Below are positions 33,546 to 42,144 of a stretch of DNA of 64,000 nt, in pieces. Made by a program: the position numbers and the translations under genes. The number at the start of each line of letters is the position of its first letter. Positions within the stretch are counted from its first letter, which is position 1. Origin of the DNA: an uncultured Coriobacteriaceae bacterium (lineage in GTDB: Bacteria > Actinomycetota > Coriobacteriia > Coriobacteriales > Eggerthellaceae); assembly GCA_937937585.1 (NCBI GenBank), contig CALDCB010000007.1, forward strand, positions 62,001 through 126,000, read 5' to 3'. The notes under the pieces are model-generated. The model was not told the origin of the DNA. It ran no database searches and saw nothing but the letters and a program-made list of their open reading frames with translations.

Positions 33546-33571
33546 GATGCGCCGGCGAAAAGCCGCGCATC
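33546..33571 (+). terminator. Possible terminator after sdhABE
   Basis: GATGCG-C-CGGC-GAAAA-GCCG-CGCATC is a 10-bp stem with one bulge. A weak T-run follows. A TATAAT box at 33626-33631 may start the tmk operon. Confidence 0.45.
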
Positions 33572-33713
33572 TGGTTAAATCGTGGCTGACCATACGACGC
33601 TTCTGCCTTGCTTTGTCGTGCGGGTTATAATGAAGAATCGCTGATCGTCGCGCACTATGTTGACTCGCGCGATCAAGGCGGCAACCACCAACCCATCACG
33701 GTGAAGCGAGACC

Positions 33714-34442
33714 ATGGCTTTCAAAGGCGAAAATGAAAACGAGGCTTCGAAGACGGCCGCTTCGGGCGTGTTCATCACGTTCGAGGGCGGTGACGGTGCG
33801 GGCAAAACCACGCATATGGGCTTCGTCGTCCAGCAGCTGAAGGCCCAAGGTTTCGACGTGGTTCAGCTTCGCGAACCGGGCGGCACGTCCGTTGGCGAAA
33901 GCTTGCGCAGGTTGGTGCTCGACCCGGCGCACGACGAGATCTCCGATGTTTGCGAGCTGCTCATTTACGAGGCTGCCCGCGCTCAGCTTGTCGCCCAGGT
34001 TGTGAAGCCCGCTTTGGAACGCGGAGCCGTCGTCATCTGCGATCGATTCATCGACTCCACCGTCGCTTATCAGGGATTCGGCCGCGGCATCGACCGTGCA
34101 TCGGTTGATTTCGTCAATGAGCTTGCTTGCCAGGGCACGGTTCCCGCACGTACGCTGTTCATGACCACGGGCCTTGATGCCTCGGTGGGCCTCGCACGCG
34201 CAACAAGCAGAAGGAAAGCCGACCGCCTTGAGCTTGCGGGTGTCGATTTCCATACCCGCGTGGCCCAGGGTTACGCCGACTCGGCGCAGCGTTTTCCCGA
34301 GCGCTTCCGTACAGTTGTCACTTCGCGAAAGAAGTCCGACACGGCTCGCGCGGTGTTCGCGCAGATCATCGATCTGTTCCCGACGTTCGATCTGTCGCTT
34401 GTCCCGTTTGGCTCTCTTGATGGGAAGGGCGGCGACGCTTAA
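33714..34442 (+). CDS. tmk: Thymidylate kinase
   Basis: The 242-residue P-loop kinase has FITFEGGDGAGKTTHMGF at about residues 20-37, the DR-x motif in VICDRFIDSTVAYQGFGRG, and LREPGGTSVGE. It phosphorylates dTMP to dTDP, downstream of ThyX. The N-terminus has about 19 extra charged residues before the core. The ATG at 33714 is used; no strong ribosome site is visible beyond GAAGCGAGA. It abuts holB (start at the next base), forming the common tmk-holB-ricT operon. Confidence 0.95.
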   Translation: MAFKGENENEASKTAASGVFITFEGGDGAGKTTHMGFVVQQLKAQGFDVVQLREPGGTSVGESLRRLVLDPAHDEISDVCELLIYEAARAQLVAQVVKPALERGAVVICDRFIDSTVAYQGFGRGIDRASVDFVNELACQGTVPARTLFMTTGLDASVGLARATSRRKADRLELAGVDFHTRVAQGYADSAQRFPERFRTVVTSRKKSDTARAVFAQIIDLFPTFDLSLVPFGSLDGKGGDA

Positions 34443-35576
34443 ATGGCGGACGTATTCGATAGGGTTGTCGGGCAGCCGCAGGTTCGCGATTTCCTGCGCA
34501 CCAGTGTGGCTTCCGGCCGCGTGTCGCAGGCGTATCTGTTCTGCGGGCCGGCAGGTTCGGGCAAATCGCAGGCGGCTTTCGCGCTTGCAAAGGCGCTTCT
34601 GTGCGCCAAGGGCGGCGACGACACCTGCGACGTTTGCCATCGCATCGAACGCCGCAAGCACCCCGACGTGCATTTCTATCAGCCCGAAAGCGCGAACGGT
34701 CAGTATCTGGTCGAGCAGGTGCGCGATGTCGTCTCTGACGTGACGCTTGCGCCCATTCAGGCTAACAAGAAGATCTACATTCTCAGTCGCATCGACCGCA
34801 TGTCCGATTCTGCGGCCAATGCGTTCCTGAAAACGCTCGAGGAGCCGCCCGAAGACGCGGTGCTCATCCTGCTCGCCTCGTCGCGTGAAAGTGTGCTTCC
34901 CACCATCGTCTCGCGTTGCCAGGTCGTGCCGTTCCGCATCATCCCGGCCAATGAGGCCGCGAAAATGGTGGCTCAGAACACCGGCGTCGAGCTTGAGGTT
35001 GCCAAGATGGCGCTTGAAGCCTGCGACGGATCCATCGAGCGCGCCGTCGCTTTCTCGCGTTCGAACGAGCGCATGGAGTTTCGCCGCAACGTCCTTGCGG
35101 CGGCGTGCTCGCTGCGCAACGCCGATTCGTGGGACATCATCCAATCGGCTCGCGACCTGGTTGTTCAGGTGAAAGCCCCGCTTGACACGGTTCGTGCGCA
35201 GCAAGAGGCCGAGCTTGCCGAGAATGCCGACTTCCTGGCGAAGTCCGCCATCCGTCAGATCGAGGCGCGCAACAAGCGTGCCCTTTCCGCCGAGACGCGC
35301 GAGTCGCTTCGCCAGCTTACTTCCATTGCCGGTTCGTTCCTTCGCGACGTGCTCATCACATGCGCGGGAACGCCTGATCTCATTATCAACGTGGACGTCC
35401 GCGATCAAATCGTGGACGCCGCTGTCCATACGGACGAAGCGCGTTTGACCCGCGCTTTCGCCGCAATCGAGCGCTGCAATTCGGCCCTCGACTATAATGT
35501 ATCCTCCGAAACGTGCATCGATGCGCTGTTCTTCGAAATGAAAGAGGCACTGTATGGTTCGCATAGCGCCTGTTAG
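34443..35576 (+). CDS. holB: DNA polymerase III delta' subunit
   Basis: The 377-residue AAA+ protein starts MADVFDRVVGQPQVRDFLRTSV. The nucleotide loop FCGPAGSGKSQAAF is at about residues 35-48, followed by a Cys-based zinc module around CAKGGDDTCDVCHRI. The sensor stretch is SDSAANAFLKTLEEPPEDAVLILLAS, ending in VLPTIVSRCQ with the SRC motif. Delta' is a clamp-loader subunit of the replicase. It begins directly after tmk and overlaps ricT by 23 bases, so all three are co-expressed. Confidence 0.94.
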   Translation: MADVFDRVVGQPQVRDFLRTSVASGRVSQAYLFCGPAGSGKSQAAFALAKALLCAKGGDDTCDVCHRIERRKHPDVHFYQPESANGQYLVEQVRDVVSDVTLAPIQANKKIYILSRIDRMSDSAANAFLKTLEEPPEDAVLILLASSRESVLPTIVSRCQVVPFRIIPANEAAKMVAQNTGVELEVAKMALEACDGSIERAVAFSRSNERMEFRRNVLAAACSLRNADSWDIIQSARDLVVQVKAPLDTVRAQQEAELAENADFLAKSAIRQIEARNKRALSAETRESLRQLTSIAGSFLRDVLITCAGTPDLIINVDVRDQIVDAAVHTDEARLTRAFAAIERCNSALDYNVSSETCIDALFFEMKEALYGSHSAC

Positions 35577-37218
35577 ACTTGCTTGCAATCCCAAAACCCT
35601 GTGGTTCGACGCCCGCGATCTCGATCTTGTCACCGATGACGCCGTCGTCGTGCTTACTGCTCGCGGCCTTGAGTTCGGTCATGTCGACGAGCCGGTGTTC
35701 GAGGCCACCCACGATCAGGTGTCCAAGCTGAAATCCCCGCTCAAGCCCGTACGTCGTCTGGCAACGGATGAAGACATCGCCCGTGCTGAAGAGCTTGAGG
35801 TGAAAAGCCGCGAGGCACTGCCGATCTTCCGCCAGCTCGCCGCAGAAAAAGCCCCTGACATGAACCCCGTTGCCGTCGAGTTCCTGTTCGATGGTGACAA
35901 GGCCGTGTTCTTCTTCGAGTCCGAAGATCGCATCGACTTCCGCGATCTGGTGCGCGATCTGGCTTCGCGCTTCCGCGTGCGCGTGGACATGAAGCAAATC
36001 GGCGTGCGCGACGAGGCTCGCATGGTCGGCGGCATCGGCCACTGCGGTCAGGAACTGTGCTGCCGCAGGCTTGGCGGCGAGTTCAACCCCGTCTCCATCC
36101 GTATGGCAAAAGAGCAGGGGCTTTCCCTTAACCCTCAGAAGATCTCGGGCTTGTGCGGCCGTCTTATGTGCTGCCTGCGTTACGAATTCGACGCCTACAA
36201 AGACTTCCATGGCCGCGCTCCCAAGAAGAATGCCAAGGTGAAAACGCCGGTGGGCGAGGGCAAGGTCGTCGATTTGGACGTTCCTCGCGAAACCGTCTCG
36301 ATCTTGGTCGAGGACGAGAAGCCTGTCAGCGTCCCGCTGGCCGACATGGACACCATCGGCGATTCCTCGCGTCCGAATGCCGTAGGCGAAGAGGCCTGGG
36401 AAGCAGCACATGCCGCCAAGGAAGAGGATCGCCTGGGCGCCGCATCGCTGCTTACCTCGCAGCTTACCGAGAAGGACACCCTTGCCGACCCCACCGAGGT
36501 GCGTCGCGTCGGTTCGGGCAAACCCGGGAAGAAGCAGTCGGGTCAAAGCCGCTCCGGCGGTCGCTCGCGCAAACAACAGCAGGCAAGCGAACCCGCGCCT
36601 ATTCAGCACAAGCAGCGTCGCCGCCGCTCCACCAAGGTCGGCGTCGACGGAACCACCAGCACGGTGGAGGCACCTGCTACCGAGACCGAGGCGAAGCGCC
36701 CGTCCGTGAAGCAGGGTCAGTGCCCCAACCGTCGTCAGCGCCCCGCAGCCGAGAAGCAGCAGGAAACCGCAGCACCTAAGCAGGGCGCGTCCAAGCAGAA
36801 CGGCTCCAAGGCTGAGGGCTCCGCTCCTTCAAACGGCGGCCGCACCCGTCGTCGTCGCAGCAGCGGTTCGGGATCGAAGGGCGCTCAGGCTCAAAGGAGC
36901 CCCGAGACACATGCGCAAAACGAGGGTCAAAGGCCCGCAGGCGGCGCACAGGGATCGGTGGCGCCGGGCCGCAAGTCGTCCGCGCTTCGTTCTCGCGAGG
37001 GTTCTTCGCAGGGTCAGCAGCATGCGCAGCAGTCGGGTAAGGGCGCAGCGCAGCATGCACGTCCGCAGGCATCCGATTCTGCCGAGGGCGCCGGCAAGCC
37101 CGCATCCGCGCAGCCGGGCAGGCGTCCCCGCCGCCGTCGCAGCAGTTCCAGCGGCAACGGCCAAGGCGGCCAGGGCAAGAAACCTGATCAGGGTCATGCG
37201 CCGGCGAATGACCAGTAA
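35554..37218 (+). CDS. ricT: RicT/PSP1-family protein with long low-complexity tail
   Basis: The first 280 or so residues are a PSP1/RicT (YaaT-like) domain, including PIFRQLAAEKAPDM, VEFLFDGDKAVFFF and RVDMKQIGVRDEARM. The Cys block GHCGQELCCRRLGGEF...KISGLCGRLMCCLRYE binds an Fe-S cluster in the RicAFT complex. RicT aids RNase Y-mediated mRNA maturation in Bacillus. The chain is 554 residues, about twice the family length. Residues about 310-554 are disordered, rich in Gln, Gly, Ser, Lys and Arg, with RRRRSS-type patches that could bind RNA. It overlaps holB by 23 bases. The domain call is firm; the role of the tail is unknown. Confidence 0.9.
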   Translation: MVRIAPVRLACNPKTLWFDARDLDLVTDDAVVVLTARGLEFGHVDEPVFEATHDQVSKLKSPLKPVRRLATDEDIARAEELEVKSREALPIFRQLAAEKAPDMNPVAVEFLFDGDKAVFFFESEDRIDFRDLVRDLASRFRVRVDMKQIGVRDEARMVGGIGHCGQELCCRRLGGEFNPVSIRMAKEQGLSLNPQKISGLCGRLMCCLRYEFDAYKDFHGRAPKKNAKVKTPVGEGKVVDLDVPRETVSILVEDEKPVSVPLADMDTIGDSSRPNAVGEEAWEAAHAAKEEDRLGAASLLTSQLTEKDTLADPTEVRRVGSGKPGKKQSGQSRSGGRSRKQQQASEPAPIQHKQRRRRSTKVGVDGTTSTVEAPATETEAKRPSVKQGQCPNRRQRPAAEKQQETAAPKQGASKQNGSKAEGSAPSNGGRTRRRRSSGSGSKGAQAQRSPETHAQNEGQRPAGGAQGSVAPGRKSSALRSREGSSQGQQHAQQSGKGAAQHARPQASDSAEGAGKPASAQPGRRPRRRRSSSSGNGQGGQGKKPDQGHAPANDQ

Positions 37219-37306
37219 CCCCGCTCGTTCGTATCGTTCGTCATGCATGCGATCGGCTGCTGGCGTAGGGTCGCGTTTGATTCGTTTAGCTAGGTAAAGG
37301 AGAGCC

Positions 37307-37477
37307 ATGGCTTTGCTGTCCATCGATATCGAGGAAGCCCAGAATAACATCAAGGCAATCATGTCCGAGGTGTACCATAACGGCGAAGAAGCGGTCATCA
37401 CCCGCAAGGGCAAGCCCTGGGTCGTGATCTTGCCTGCCGACGAAGACGACCCCAAGTATTCGGGCATGGCCGAATAG
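37307..37477 (+). CDS. Phd/YefM-like small protein, orphan antitoxin candidate
   Basis: A 56-residue frame starts at 37307 after TAAAGGAG. It encodes MALLSIDIEEAQNNIKAIM followed by SEVYHNGEEAVITRKGKPWVVILPADE. The pattern of a helix, a strand, ITRKGKP and a hydrophobic strand matches the N-terminal dimer domain of Phd/YefM antitoxins. It stops early, without the toxin-binding tail. No toxin frame follows; pncB begins 77 bases later. It could be a stand-alone DNA-binding regulator or a remnant of a toxin-antitoxin pair. Confidence 0.6.
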   Translation: MALLSIDIEEAQNNIKAIMSEVYHNGEEAVITRKGKPWVVILPADEDDPKYSGMAE

Positions 37478-37553
37478 CCGTCCGTCTGCTTGCTGGAATA
37501 GCTTGATGGAAGAGACGCCGTCGGGAAACCGCGACGGAAAAGGAAGAGATCTT

Positions 37554-39002
37554 ATGACCATCGATTACGCATTGTTCACCGACCTGTACCAGATCACCAT
37601 GGCGCAGGGCTACTGGGAGCACGGCATGGCCGACACCGAGGCGTGCTTCCATATGTATTTTCGCGACTACCCGTTCAAGGGCGGCTATGCGGTTGCCTGC
37701 GGTATGGATCAGTTGGCCGAGCTCGTGCAAACTTGCACGTTCAGCGAGCAGGACATCGAGTATCTTGCAGGCCTTTCCGCTCCTGGCGGTGGAAAGCTTT
37801 TCAAGCAGGGATTCCTTGATTATCTGGCCGACTTCAAGCTGACGGTCGACATCGACGCCGTTCGCGAGGGAACCATCGTGTTCCCCAACGAGCCGCTCGT
37901 TCGCGTGAAGGGCAGCATCCTTGAGTGCCAGCTTATTGAAACACCGCTTCTGAACTGCGTGAACTTCGAAACGCTCATTGCCACCAAGGCTGCGCGCATC
38001 TGCCAGGCGGCCGAGTCCCCCGTGGCTGAGTTCGGCCTTCGCCGTGCTCAGGGCATTGGCGGCCTTTGGGCCTCGCGCGCTGCCGTCGTCGGCGGTTGCG
38101 CCTCCACGTCGAACGTCCTTGCGGGCAAGGAGTATGGCATCCCCGTTTCGGGCACGCATGCGCATTCGTGGGTGATGTCGTTCCCCGACGAGCTTTCCGC
38201 CTTCCGCGCCTACGCGAAGTCGTTCCCCACCAACTGCGTGTTGCTGGTTGACACCTACGACGTCGAGCAGGGCATCAAGAACGCCATCACCGTTGGTCTT
38301 GAGATGCGTGAGCGCGGCGAGCGCCTTTCGGGCATCCGCATCGACTCGGGCGACCTTGCATGGGAATGCAAGATGGCACGCCGCATGCTTGACGAGGCCG
38401 GCCTCACTGATTGCGGCGTCGTTCTTTCGAACGACCTTGACGAGTACCTTATTCGCTCGATCCGCGACGAAGGCGCGGTCGTCGCTTCGTGGGGCGTTGG
38501 CACCAAGCTTGCTTCCGCATACGATCAGCCCACGCTGGGCGGCGTTTACAAGCTGTCCGCCACGCGCAAGCCGGGCGAGGACTGGGTTGACCACCTGAAG
38601 ATCACCGGCTCGGCCACGAAGCTCACCACGCCCGGCGTCCTTGACGTGCGCCGTTACTTCTACGAAGACGGCAAGATCGCGGGCGATATGGTATTCGACG
38701 TCAACCATGGCATCGAGAAGGGCGAAACCATCGTTGATCCCTTTGACGAGCTTCGTCAGAAGAACCTGGCGGGAAAGACCTACAAGAGCCTGCTTGAGCC
38801 GCTTGCCCGCGCTGGCCAGGTTGTCCTTGCCCCTGAAACGCGCGACGCCATGGCAGCGCGCGGCTTTGTCAAAGAGGGCTTGGCCACCCTTGACGAAACC
38901 CAGAAGCGCATCATGAACCCCCATACGTACCCGGTGGGACTCGAGCGCGGCTTGTACGAGCGTCGTCGCGACCTTGCCAAGCGTTTGCGCGGCATCGATT
39001 AA
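37554..39002 (+). CDS. pncB: Nicotinate phosphoribosyltransferase
   Basis: The ATG at 37554, eight bases after AAGGAAG, gives 482 residues starting MTIDYALFTDLYQITMAQGYW, the typical NAPRTase opening. FGLRRAQG at about residue 160, SGTHAHSWVM around residue 200 with the catalytic His, and GIRIDSGDLAWECK at about 259 are family marks. It makes nicotinate mononucleotide from nicotinate and PRPP, feeding NadE via NadD. Two in-frame starts upstream (37503 and 37506) lack a good ribosome site. degV follows after 18 bases. Confidence 0.95.
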   Translation: MTIDYALFTDLYQITMAQGYWEHGMADTEACFHMYFRDYPFKGGYAVACGMDQLAELVQTCTFSEQDIEYLAGLSAPGGGKLFKQGFLDYLADFKLTVDIDAVREGTIVFPNEPLVRVKGSILECQLIETPLLNCVNFETLIATKAARICQAAESPVAEFGLRRAQGIGGLWASRAAVVGGCASTSNVLAGKEYGIPVSGTHAHSWVMSFPDELSAFRAYAKSFPTNCVLLVDTYDVEQGIKNAITVGLEMRERGERLSGIRIDSGDLAWECKMARRMLDEAGLTDCGVVLSNDLDEYLIRSIRDEGAVVASWGVGTKLASAYDQPTLGGVYKLSATRKPGEDWVDHLKITGSATKLTTPGVLDVRRYFYEDGKIAGDMVFDVNHGIEKGETIVDPFDELRQKNLAGKTYKSLLEPLARAGQVVLAPETRDAMAARGFVKEGLATLDETQKRIMNPHTYPVGLERGLYERRRDLAKRLRGID

Positions 39003-39020
39003 CCATCTGAAGGGGGAATC

Positions 39021-39953
39021 ATGCCTACGGATATCAAATGCAACCTCATCGTCGACACCACGTGCGATCTTCCGTTCGAGCTGATCGACGTTCCAGGTGT
39101 CGAGCTTTTGCAGTTCCCCTACATCATGGGTAACCGCGAGCAGCTTGACGACCTGTATCAAACCATCACCCCGAAGGAATTCTACGGGCGCATGCGCAAG
39201 GGTGAGATGCCCACCACGGCGCAGATCCCCATCACGACCTTCCACGAGACGTTCTCACGTGCAATCGAAAGCGGCGTCCCCACCGTGTTCCTGTGCTTCT
39301 CAAGCCAGCTTTCGGGAACGTACAACACCGCGGTCCTCGTGCGCGATCAGCTGATCGCCGAGCACCCCGACGCCGAGCTGTACATCGTCGATACGCGCTT
39401 GGCATCCATCGCCGAGGCGCTGTTGGTGTATGAGGCCATCAATCAGCGAAACCACGGTCTTACCGCCGTTGAGCTGGTTGAATGGGCGGAAGAGGCGCGC
39501 TTCTACGTGAACGAGATGTTCACGCTTGACTCGCTTGATGCGCTGAAACGCGGCGGGCGCATTCCGTCTTCGGTTGCGTTCGCGGGCAGCAAGCTTGATG
39601 TGAAGCCCATGCTTGATATTTCTCTTGACGGCAAGCTGGGGCTTACAGGTGTTGCGCGCGGCCGTAAGAAGGCCATTCGCCAGATGGTCGAGTTCTATTT
39701 GAAGAACGCCATCGACGACGGCTCCAGCAAGATGGTCGTTATCGGCCAGGCCGACTGCCCCAAGGATGCCGAACGTCTGAAGGACGAGCTGCGCAAGGTC
39801 GACGACAGCATCTACTTCCTTGATGCGAATGTGGGTCCGGTTATCGGCTCGCATGTGGGTCCGGGCATGTTGGCAATGGTTTTCTGGGGCCATGACTCGC
39901 GTGAGAACACCACGGTTTCCGACCGTATCGCGCGCAGGGTTCGCAAGCAGTAG
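39021..39953 (+). CDS. DegV family fatty-acid-binding protein
   Basis: The 310-residue protein shows the DegV order: LIVDTTCDLPFELI, then MPTTAQIPITTFHETF, FLCFSSQLSGTYNTAV (lipid head-group contact with the SSxLSGTY motif), VDTRLASIAEALL, LDALKRGGRIPSS, and VGPVIGSHVGPGMLAMVFWG at the end. DegV/FakB proteins present fatty acids to the kinase FakA for incorporation into phospholipid. No fakA is in the window. It is 18 bases after pncB, with AAGGGGG as ribosome site. Confidence 0.92.
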   Translation: MPTDIKCNLIVDTTCDLPFELIDVPGVELLQFPYIMGNREQLDDLYQTITPKEFYGRMRKGEMPTTAQIPITTFHETFSRAIESGVPTVFLCFSSQLSGTYNTAVLVRDQLIAEHPDAELYIVDTRLASIAEALLVYEAINQRNHGLTAVELVEWAEEARFYVNEMFTLDSLDALKRGGRIPSSVAFAGSKLDVKPMLDISLDGKLGLTGVARGRKKAIRQMVEFYLKNAIDDGSSKMVVIGQADCPKDAERLKDELRKVDDSIYFLDANVGPVIGSHVGPGMLAMVFWGHDSRENTTVSDRIARRVRKQ

Positions 39954-40076
39954 GCTGCTCGATCGCGGCGCGGCGGTTGGCAGCGCTTGATGGCGGGGCA
40001 GTCGCCAGCGCATAGTCAAGACCGCTTCCGCTTCGCATTGTTTTGTTATCTCTTTCACGTTGGGATGTGATTTCGC

Positions 40077-41111
40077 ATGGCCGCTTATTTCTACGCAGGC
40101 AATGACACCGTTGGCGCGCACGTTCGCCGCATTTTGGATGCTGCTGGTTGGTTCGCCGAGGACATCGTCGAGGATGCTGAAGTAGTCATCACGTATTTCA
40201 CCAGCACCACGGCTCTTGAGGATGCGTATTTCGGAACCGACGGCATCGTCAAGCGCGCGGCAAGCAGGGCTTTGCTCATCGACTTGTCGCCGACCACGCC
40301 CACGTTTGCACGTGAGCTTTCCGCGGTTGCCATGGTGAACGATCTTCGTCCCGTCGAGGCTCCTATCGTTGTTTTGGACACGGCGGTTCAGGACGCATTC
40401 GCCGACATCGAGAACATCGCATGCTTCGTTGCAGGCGAGAAGGCCGACATCGATGACGCAACTGCCGTGCTCGAGCTTCTTGCCGGCAATGCTCAGATCA
40501 CCGGCGCTGCAGGCAGCGCTCAGATGGCCCGCGCCGCGCTTTCCGTTCAGGTTGCCGCCCAGATCGTCGCCGCTATCGAGGCCGATGCGCTGTTCCGCGC
40601 CGTTCAGAACGACCCCGCATCCGAGGTCGAGCTTGAGGGTCGCGCCGGTGCGGCTTCCCCTCACGCCGATCAGGTTCTTTCCGCGGTTGCCGAGAAGCGC
40701 TTCAGCGGCACGTACACCGTCGAGATGTTCATTGGCGAGCTTGCCGCCGCAATGAGCACGGCTGACGATATCGACCTGGTTCTTCCGCAGCTTGAAGCTT
40801 GCATGCGCGTTCTCGAGCTGCTGGCCGTCATCGGCGGCGTTGACATGGCTCCTTCTGCGCTTGCGCTGCTGTATCGCGAAGAGGGAGAGGTGCGCGAGGC
40901 TGGTCTTGACTGGTCGCGTGCGGCCGATTACTACAGTACCGACGCCCATCTGGATGACGAGGACGACGAGTTCTACGAGGATAACTACGATGCCCCGTAC
41001 GACTTCGACGATTACGACGATTACGCAGGCCACGACCACGAGTGCGGCTGCGGTCACGATCGTGAGTGCGGCTGCGGCCATGACCACAGCCATCAACATG
41101 GCTGCTGCTGA
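40077..41111 (+). CDS. Hydroxyisobutyrate-dehydrogenase-like protein with Cys/His metal-binding tail
   Basis: The 344-residue protein resembles the beta-hydroxyacid dehydrogenase family. VVITYFTSTTALEDAYFGTDGI and LLIDLSPTTPTFARELSA match the family DMSTISP region, and a helical C-terminal domain follows. The usual GxGxxG dinucleotide loop is missing at the N-terminus (YFYAGNDTVGAHVRRIL). The catalytic Lys of the G-x-x-G-x-x-x-x-x-K helix is replaced (GAAGSAQMARAAL). Residues about 290-320 are acidic. The last 24 form GHDHECGCGHDRECGCGHDH-type repeats ending HGCC, suitable for binding zinc or nickel. It is probably not a working dehydrogenase; metal handling is an inference. The stop overlaps the next gene by 14 bases. 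Confidence 0.65.
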   Translation: MAAYFYAGNDTVGAHVRRILDAAGWFAEDIVEDAEVVITYFTSTTALEDAYFGTDGIVKRAASRALLIDLSPTTPTFARELSAVAMVNDLRPVEAPIVVLDTAVQDAFADIENIACFVAGEKADIDDATAVLELLAGNAQITGAAGSAQMARAALSVQVAAQIVAAIEADALFRAVQNDPASEVELEGRAGAASPHADQVLSAVAEKRFSGTYTVEMFIGELAAAMSTADDIDLVLPQLEACMRVLELLAVIGGVDMAPSALALLYREEGEVREAGLDWSRAADYYSTDAHLDDEDDEFYEDNYDAPYDFDDYDDYAGHDHECGCGHDRECGCGHDHSHQHGCC

Positions 41112-42144
41112 TTTCCCAGCGCAGGTTGGAAGCCTGTGCTTTTCACCCTGCAACCTTTGCCCGCGCCTGTGCGCCGCCGATCGTGCGGCGGGCAGGCGCG
41201 GTGTTTGCGGGGCCGACGACACAATCCGTGTAGCGCGCGCTGCCCTTCATTATTGGGAAGAGCCGCCGCTGTCGGGCGAGTCGGGTTCGGGTACGGTGTT
41301 CTTCGCGAACTGCCCGCTTCATTGCGTGTACTGCCAAAACGCGACGATCGCCGAAGGCGAGTTCGGTATCGACGTGACCATCGATCGCTTGGCTGATATC
41401 TTCCTTGAGCTGCAAACCCAGGGCGCGCTCAACATCAATTGCGTCACGCCGACGCACTATGCGTTGCAGATCCGCGAGGCGGTGCGGGTGTCTCGTGGGC
41501 GCGGGTTGGCGCTTCCGGTTGCTTGGAATACGTCGGGCTACGAACGTTTTCAGGCCATCAACGCGCTGAAAGGCACGGTTGATATTTACCTTACCGACTT
41601 CAAGTACGCCAGCGGCCAGGTGGCTCAGGCATATTCACATGCGTCCGACTACCCTGAAGTGGCCGTCTGCGCGCTTGATGCCATGGTCGAAACCATCGGC
41701 GCTCCCAAGTTCGACGAATATCGCGACCAAGTGCGGATGACGCGTGGCGTTGTTGTGCGTCATTTGCTGCTGCCCGGCGGCCTGGAGGATTCGAAGCGCA
41801 CTTTGAGATTACTCCACGAGCGTTACGGCGATGACGTGCTGGTATCTGTCATGAACCAGTACACGCCTGTTCTTGCATCGCGTGCGGAAGAAGGCGATGT
41901 TCGTGCGCAGCGCGTTCTTGCGAGGTATCCACGTTTGGGCGAAACCGTGCCCAACGAGGAATATGAGCGCCTGCTGGATTACGCAGATTCGATTGGCATG
42001 GAAGACTATTTCTGGCAGGAGGGTCCCGCCGCAAAAGAGAGTTTCATTCCCGAGTGGGATGGCAGCGGCTGCATCTCTGTCGCCGAGCGCGGTCTGCTAG
42101 ACCGCAGCGACAGCGAACAAGCCGGAGCGAACCATGTCTCATAA
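41098..42144 (+). CDS. PflX-type radical SAM protein
   Basis: The ATG at 41098 gives 348 residues. An N-terminal Cys block (CFSPCNLCPRLCAADRAAGRRGVCGAD) is followed by the radical SAM motif CPLHCVYCQN (C-x3-C-x2-C), then VAWNTSGYE, YLTDFKYAS, VVVRHLLLPGG and VSVMNQYTP. This is the pattern of COG1313 (PflX), relatives of the pyruvate-formate-lyase activase whose substrate is unknown. It overlaps the Cys/His-tailed protein upstream by 14 bases and the EamA carrier downstream by 11, so all three are translationally linked. The C-terminus (GLLDRSDSEQAG) is encoded by a hairpin-plus-tail variant of the dispersed repeat. Confidence 0.85.
   Translation: MAAADFPAQVGSLCFSPCNLCPRLCAADRAAGRRGVCGADDTIRVARAALHYWEEPPLSGESGSGTVFFANCPLHCVYCQNATIAEGEFGIDVTIDRLADIFLELQTQGALNINCVTPTHYALQIREAVRVSRGRGLALPVAWNTSGYERFQAINALKGTVDIYLTDFKYASGQVAQAYSHASDYPEVAVCALDAMVETIGAPKFDEYRDQVRMTRGVVVRHLLLPGGLEDSKRTLRLLHERYGDDVLVSVMNQYTPVLASRAEEGDVRAQRVLARYPRLGETVPNEEYERLLDYADSIGMEDYFWQEGPAAKESFIPEWDGSGCISVAERGLLDRSDSEQAGANHVS
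42089..42115 (+). repeat. Hairpin plus AGCGACAGCG tail at the 3' end of the PflX gene
   Basis: GCGGTCT-GCT-AGACCGC (42089-42105) is followed by AGCGACAGCG. It has the same architecture and tail as the dispersed element at 9619-9648, but a different stem and no TTCCTCGGAA core. Confidence 0.4.

Noticed and set aside
40792..41097. Upstream extension of the PflX frame over 100 codons
   Set aside because: It lies inside the upstream gene in another frame and has Arg/Pro/Ser-rich non-protein-like composition. The ATG at 41098 gives the family N-terminus.
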